Shown here: one piece after another, positions 5,902 through 7,637 of the stretch
Position numbering within the stretch: position 1 is the stretch's first letter
Layout of the letters: the number at the start of each line of letters is the position of its first letter
From: JALYOC01 sp036675345
GTDB taxonomy: Bacteria > Myxococcota > Myxococcia > Myxococcales > Myxococcaceae
DNA length: 7,637 bases
NCBI GenBank assembly: GCA_036675345.1
Contig: JAKFFE010000008.1
Span: 1-7,637 of the forward strand
Direction of reading: 5' to 3'
Program-made: the position numbers and the translations under genes
Notes under the pieces: generated by a model
What the model saw: the letters and a program-made list of their open reading frames with translations, nothing else
Databases searched by the model: none
Told to the model about the DNA's origin: nothing

Positions 5902-6381
5902 ATGCTCCAGCCACTCGCCCGTCCGTTGCACCTGGTCCTGGTCTCGCCGCAGATTCCTCCCAACACCGGGAATGTGGCCCGGCTGTGCGCGGTGACCGGC
6001 AGCAAGTTGATCCTGATCGAACCGCTGGGCTTCAGCATCGCCGACAAGGAGCTGAAGCGGGCCGGGCTGGACTACTGGGACAAGGTCTTCTTGAAGCTGT
6101 ACCCCACCTACCCGGCCTACCTGGAGGAGCACCCGCTGGCGCGGCGGTTCTTCTTCAGCGCCCGGGCGGAGCGGACCTTGTACCAGGAGCGGTTCCAGGA
6201 GGGGGACCACCTGGTGTTCGGAGCGGAGACCACCGGGTTGTCGCCGGAGATCCTGGAGGGGGGGACGGGGAAGCCGGTGGCGATCCCGATGCTTCCCGAG
6301 CGTCGGAGCTTGAACCTGTCCACCGCGGTGGGGATCGCCGCCTACGAGGCGCTGCGGCAGCTTGGTCGCTGGGGGGACTGA
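5902..6381 (+). CDS. trmL: tRNA (cytidine(34)-2'-O)-methyltransferase, SPOUT family (TrmL)
   Basis: This 159-residue enzyme is predicted to methylate the 2'-OH of the wobble nucleotide in tRNA-Leu isoacceptors with S-adenosylmethionine, supporting codon-anticodon pairing. Its length equals the usual stand-alone TrmL (about 155-160) and it lacks the extra N-terminal RNA-binding domain of larger SpoU enzymes. SPOUT motif 1 is SPQIPPNTGNVARLC (15-29) with N21 and R27. RAGLDYWD (53-60) is characteristic of TrmL. Motif 2 is VFGAETTGLSPEIL (105-118) and motif 3 is RSLNLSTAVGIAAYE (135-149), the knotted cofactor site. The ATG at 5902 has no Shine-Dalgarno. An in-frame TTG at codon 9 would also give a family-like start (LHLVLVSPQIPPNTG), so the exact start is uncertain. 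It is divergent from DUF192, and the next gene follows after 56 bases in the same direction. Confidence 0.93.
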   Translation: MLQPLARPLHLVLVSPQIPPNTGNVARLCAVTGSKLILIEPLGFSIADKELKRAGLDYWDKVFLKLYPTYPAYLEEHPLARRFFFSARAERTLYQERFQEGDHLVFGAETTGLSPEILEGGTGKPVAIPMLPERRSLNLSTAVGIAAYEALRQLGRWGD

Positions 6382-6399
6382 CGGTTCCGGACGGCAACT

Positions 6400-6420
6400 G
6401 GAGGGGGGAGGGGAGGGGGA
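6400..6420 (+). other. 21-base all-purine G-rich tract upstream of the DUF4388 gene
   Basis: Bases 6400-6420 are all purine with G-runs of 2, 6, 4 and 5 separated by single A residues. It ends 17 bases before the ATG at 6438, too far to be an ordinary Shine-Dalgarno although it contains GGAGG-like strings. It lies where a -35 region would be if TAGACT (6422-6427) is the -10. A two-tetrad G-quadruplex is possible; a canonical three-tetrad one is not, because only three runs have three or more G. Confidence 0.5.
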
Positions 6421-6421
6421 C

Positions 6422-6427
6422 TAGACT
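6422..6427 (+). promoter_or_regulatory. Candidate -10 hexamer of the DUF4388 gene
   Basis: TAGACT matches the -10 consensus in four of six positions and fits TANNNT. It ends ten bases before the ATG at 6438, predicting a transcript with only a few leader bases. At a 17-bp spacer the -35 position holds TGGAGG, three of six, at the start of the purine tract. No Shine-Dalgarno is found between it and the ATG. Low confidence. Confidence 0.25.
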
Positions 6428-6437
6428 CGCCCGGCCG

Positions 6438-7637
6438 ATGGACGTCTCCAGCGTTGCCCAAGCCCTGTATCGAGCCCACCAGGAACGCGCCACCGGCGCG
6501 TTGCGCCTGCTTGCCCACGGCCGCGAGTCGCGCGTGCTGCTGCGAGACGGGGACGTGGTGGGCACCGAGCTGTCCTGCGGACACCGGACCCCGGTGCAGT
6601 CGCTGCTGCTGGCGGGCCGGCTGGACTTCGGAATGCTGGACGGGCTCTGGGCCCGAGGGGAAGCCGGGGCGCTGGACCCGGAGGTGCTGGAGAGCTGCGA
6701 GATGGACGCGCAGACCGCGGCTGGGCTGCAGTTGCTGGCGAACGTGCGCAGCCTGGCGCAGCAGACCGGAAACGCCGAGTGGGTGGTGGGTGAGGGAGAG
6801 GCCGCCGGCCAGCGTCTGGGCGGTTTGATCGCGGTCCGGGCCGCCTTCGAGCGGGAGACGATCTCCGGCTGGGTGTTCCGTTGCTCCCAGGTGGAGGACT
6901 GCGCCCACTGGCTGCTGGAGGAGGGAGAGCGGGAGTTCCTGGCCCGGTTCGAGTCCTTCGCGGAGGTCCCGGTCGATGCGACCCCGTCGCTGATCGGGTT
7001 GCTTCGGGTCCTGCAGTACGAAGGGAAGATCGAGGCGCTGACCGACGCGGAGTTCCTCCAGATCGAGGAGGCTCGCCGCGCCCGCGACGCAGAGGAGGCG
7101 AAGCGGCTGGAGGATGAGGCCCGTCGCGCCCGAGAGGCGGAAGAGGCGCGCCGCCGGGCGGAGCAGGCCCAGCGGGATCGAGAGGCGGCACAGGCCCGCG
7201 CCGCGGAAGAGGCTCGGCTGGCGGAAGAGGCCCGGCTGGCGGAAGAGGCTCGGCTGGCGGAAGAGGCCCGGCTGGCGGAAGAGGCCCGGCTGGCGGAAGA
7301 GGCTCGGCTGGCGGAAGAGGCTCGGCTGGCGGAAGAGGCTCGTGCCGCGGAAGAATCCCGTCTCGCCGAGGAGACCCGCGCCGCCGAGGAGGCTCGGCTC
7401 GTTGCGGCGGCCCGGAACGCGGACCTTCTCGCCGAGCAGTCCTCCGAAGAGGCTCGTCTCGCCGAAGAGGCTCGTCTCGCCGAAGAGGCTCGTCTCGCCG
7501 AAGAGGCTCGTCTCGCCGAAGAGGCTCGTCTCGCCGAAGAGGCTCGCGTCGCCGAAGAGGCTCGTCTCGCCGAAGAGGCTCGTCTCGCCGAAGAGGCTCG
7601 TCTCGCCGAAGAGGCTCGCGTCGCCGAAGAGGCTCGT
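6438..7637 (+). CDS. DUF4388 (PATAN-like) protein with long EEARLA-repeat helix, 3' end outside window
   Basis: The frame is open from the ATG at 6438 through the last base, 400 codons with no stop, so the gene is truncated at its 3' end by the window. Residues about 3-65 match the DUF4388/PATAN pattern: a helix (VAQALYRAHQ), ATGALRLL, RESRVLLRDGDVVGTEL, then a helix (TPVQSLLLAGRLD). Such domains are common in signalling proteins of Myxococcota and cyanobacteria, probably for protein interaction. Residues 66-205 are a further mixed helix/strand region I cannot name. From about 207 on the chain is rich in Glu, Ala and Arg without helix breakers, and from 257 it becomes near-perfect EEARLA hexapeptides. 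Leu recurs every six residues and therefore rotates around the helix, favouring an extended, salt-bridged single helix (E to R at i+3, R to E at i+4) over a coiled coil. No signal peptide or membrane segment is seen. Any C-terminal domain lies beyond the window. Confidence 0.8.
   Translation, partial: MDVSSVAQALYRAHQERATGALRLLAHGRESRVLLRDGDVVGTELSCGHRTPVQSLLLAGRLDFGMLDGLWARGEAGALDPEVLESCEMDAQTAAGLQLLANVRSLAQQTGNAEWVVGEGEAAGQRLGGLIAVRAAFERETISGWVFRCSQVEDCAHWLLEEGEREFLARFESFAEVPVDATPSLIGLLRVLQYEGKIEALTDAEFLQIEEARRARDAEEAKRLEDEARRAREAEEARRRAEQAQRDREAAQARAAEEARLAEEARLAEEARLAEEARLAEEARLAEEARLAEEARLAEEARAAEESRLAEETRAAEEARLVAAARNADLLAEQSSEEARLAEEARLAEEARLAEEARLAEEARLAEEARVAEEARLAEEARLAEEARLAEEARVAEEAR
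7206..7331 (+). repeat. In-frame 18-bp tandem array I (7 units, EEARLA)
   Basis: Seven consecutive copies of an 18-bp unit, GAAGAGGCNCGGCTGGCG, encode residues 257-298. The units differ only at the third base of the Ala codon (T, C, T, C, C, T, T in order). An eighth, diverged unit (EEARAA) follows at 7332. Copy number can change by slippage or recombination without shifting the frame. Confidence 0.97.
7446..7637 (+). repeat. In-frame 18-bp tandem array II (10 units plus a partial, EEARLA/EEARVA), continuing past the window
   Basis: Ten full copies and a 12-base partial of the unit GAAGAGGCTCGTCTCGCC encode residues 337-400. Units 6 (7536-7553) and 10 (7608-7625) carry CGCGTC instead of CGTCTC, changing Leu to Val; all other units are identical. 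Bases 7482-7553 and 7554-7625 are identical 72-bp blocks (Leu, Leu, Leu, Val). The unit uses CGT, CTC and GCC codons where array I uses CGG, CTG and GCG. The array reaches the right edge, so its true length is unknown. Confidence 0.97.

Noticed and set aside
5887..6210. N-terminal extension of the DUF192 frame
   Set aside because: It is Gln/Leu/Arg/Gly-rich antisense of trmL; the domain starts at the GTG at 5886 with a good ribosome-binding site.
6421..7191. Open frame of 256 codons on the minus strand
   Set aside because: Pro/Arg/Ser/Ala-rich antisense of the DUF4388 gene; a composition artefact.
7446..7637. CRISPR-like regular repeats
   Set aside because: The 18-bp units are directly adjacent with no spacers, keep one reading frame and encode a regular peptide.

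Overview
The window is a compact, high-GC bacterial chromosome segment. It holds eight genes, with no gene-free stretch longer than about 135 bases. No rRNA, tRNA, CRISPR array or intact mobile element is visible. The protein set (cystathionine beta-synthase with a C-terminal CBS-domain pair, a YgiT-type zinc-finger mini-protein, an AmgK/MurU-like pair, a PP2C phosphatase, a cytosolic DUF192 protein, and a DUF4388 protein with a long charged helix) together with GAG/CTG/ATC-rich codon use suggests a Myxococcota (former Deltaproteobacteria) genome. That assignment is inference from family content, not from a marker gene.

Layout. 1-135: left edge, no supported gene, possibly a remnant of repeat or mobile DNA. 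136-1503 (-): cystathionine beta-synthase. 1572-1784 (-): YgiT-type zinc-finger protein, upstream of and in the same direction as the previous gene. 1808-2506 (+): unrecognised protein with a conserved-looking C-terminal domain, divergent from the zinc-finger gene. 2608-3645 and 3646-4671 (+): AmgK-like sugar kinase followed, with a stop codon abutting the start codon, by a MurU-like sugar-1-phosphate nucleotidyltransferase carrying an extra C-terminal beta-helix-like domain. 4682-5446 (-): PP2C Ser/Thr phosphatase, convergent with the pair. 5509-5886 (-): DUF192 protein. 5902-6381 (+): TrmL tRNA 2'-O-methyltransferase, divergent from DUF192 with only 15 bases between the start codons. 6438 to window end (+): DUF4388 protein whose C-terminal half is a hexapeptide (EEARLA) helix encoded by two 18-bp tandem arrays. 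It is still open at the right edge.

How the genes fit together. The kinase/nucleotidyltransferase pair forms one functional unit: anomeric phosphorylation of a free sugar, then activation to an NDP-sugar, by analogy with MurNAc recycling. CBS belongs to sulfur amino-acid metabolism. PP2C and the DUF4388 protein are signalling-type genes. TrmL modifies the tRNA wobble base. No phage, defence or biosynthetic cluster is evident.

The most notable signals are (i) the two EEARLA arrays, which encode the same peptide with different synonymous codons, one of them with a 72-bp higher-order duplication, and (ii) a recurring -10-like hexamer 7-10 bases upstream of several start codons that lack a good Shine-Dalgarno, suggesting leaderless or near-leaderless mRNAs. 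The best case is the kinase gene.
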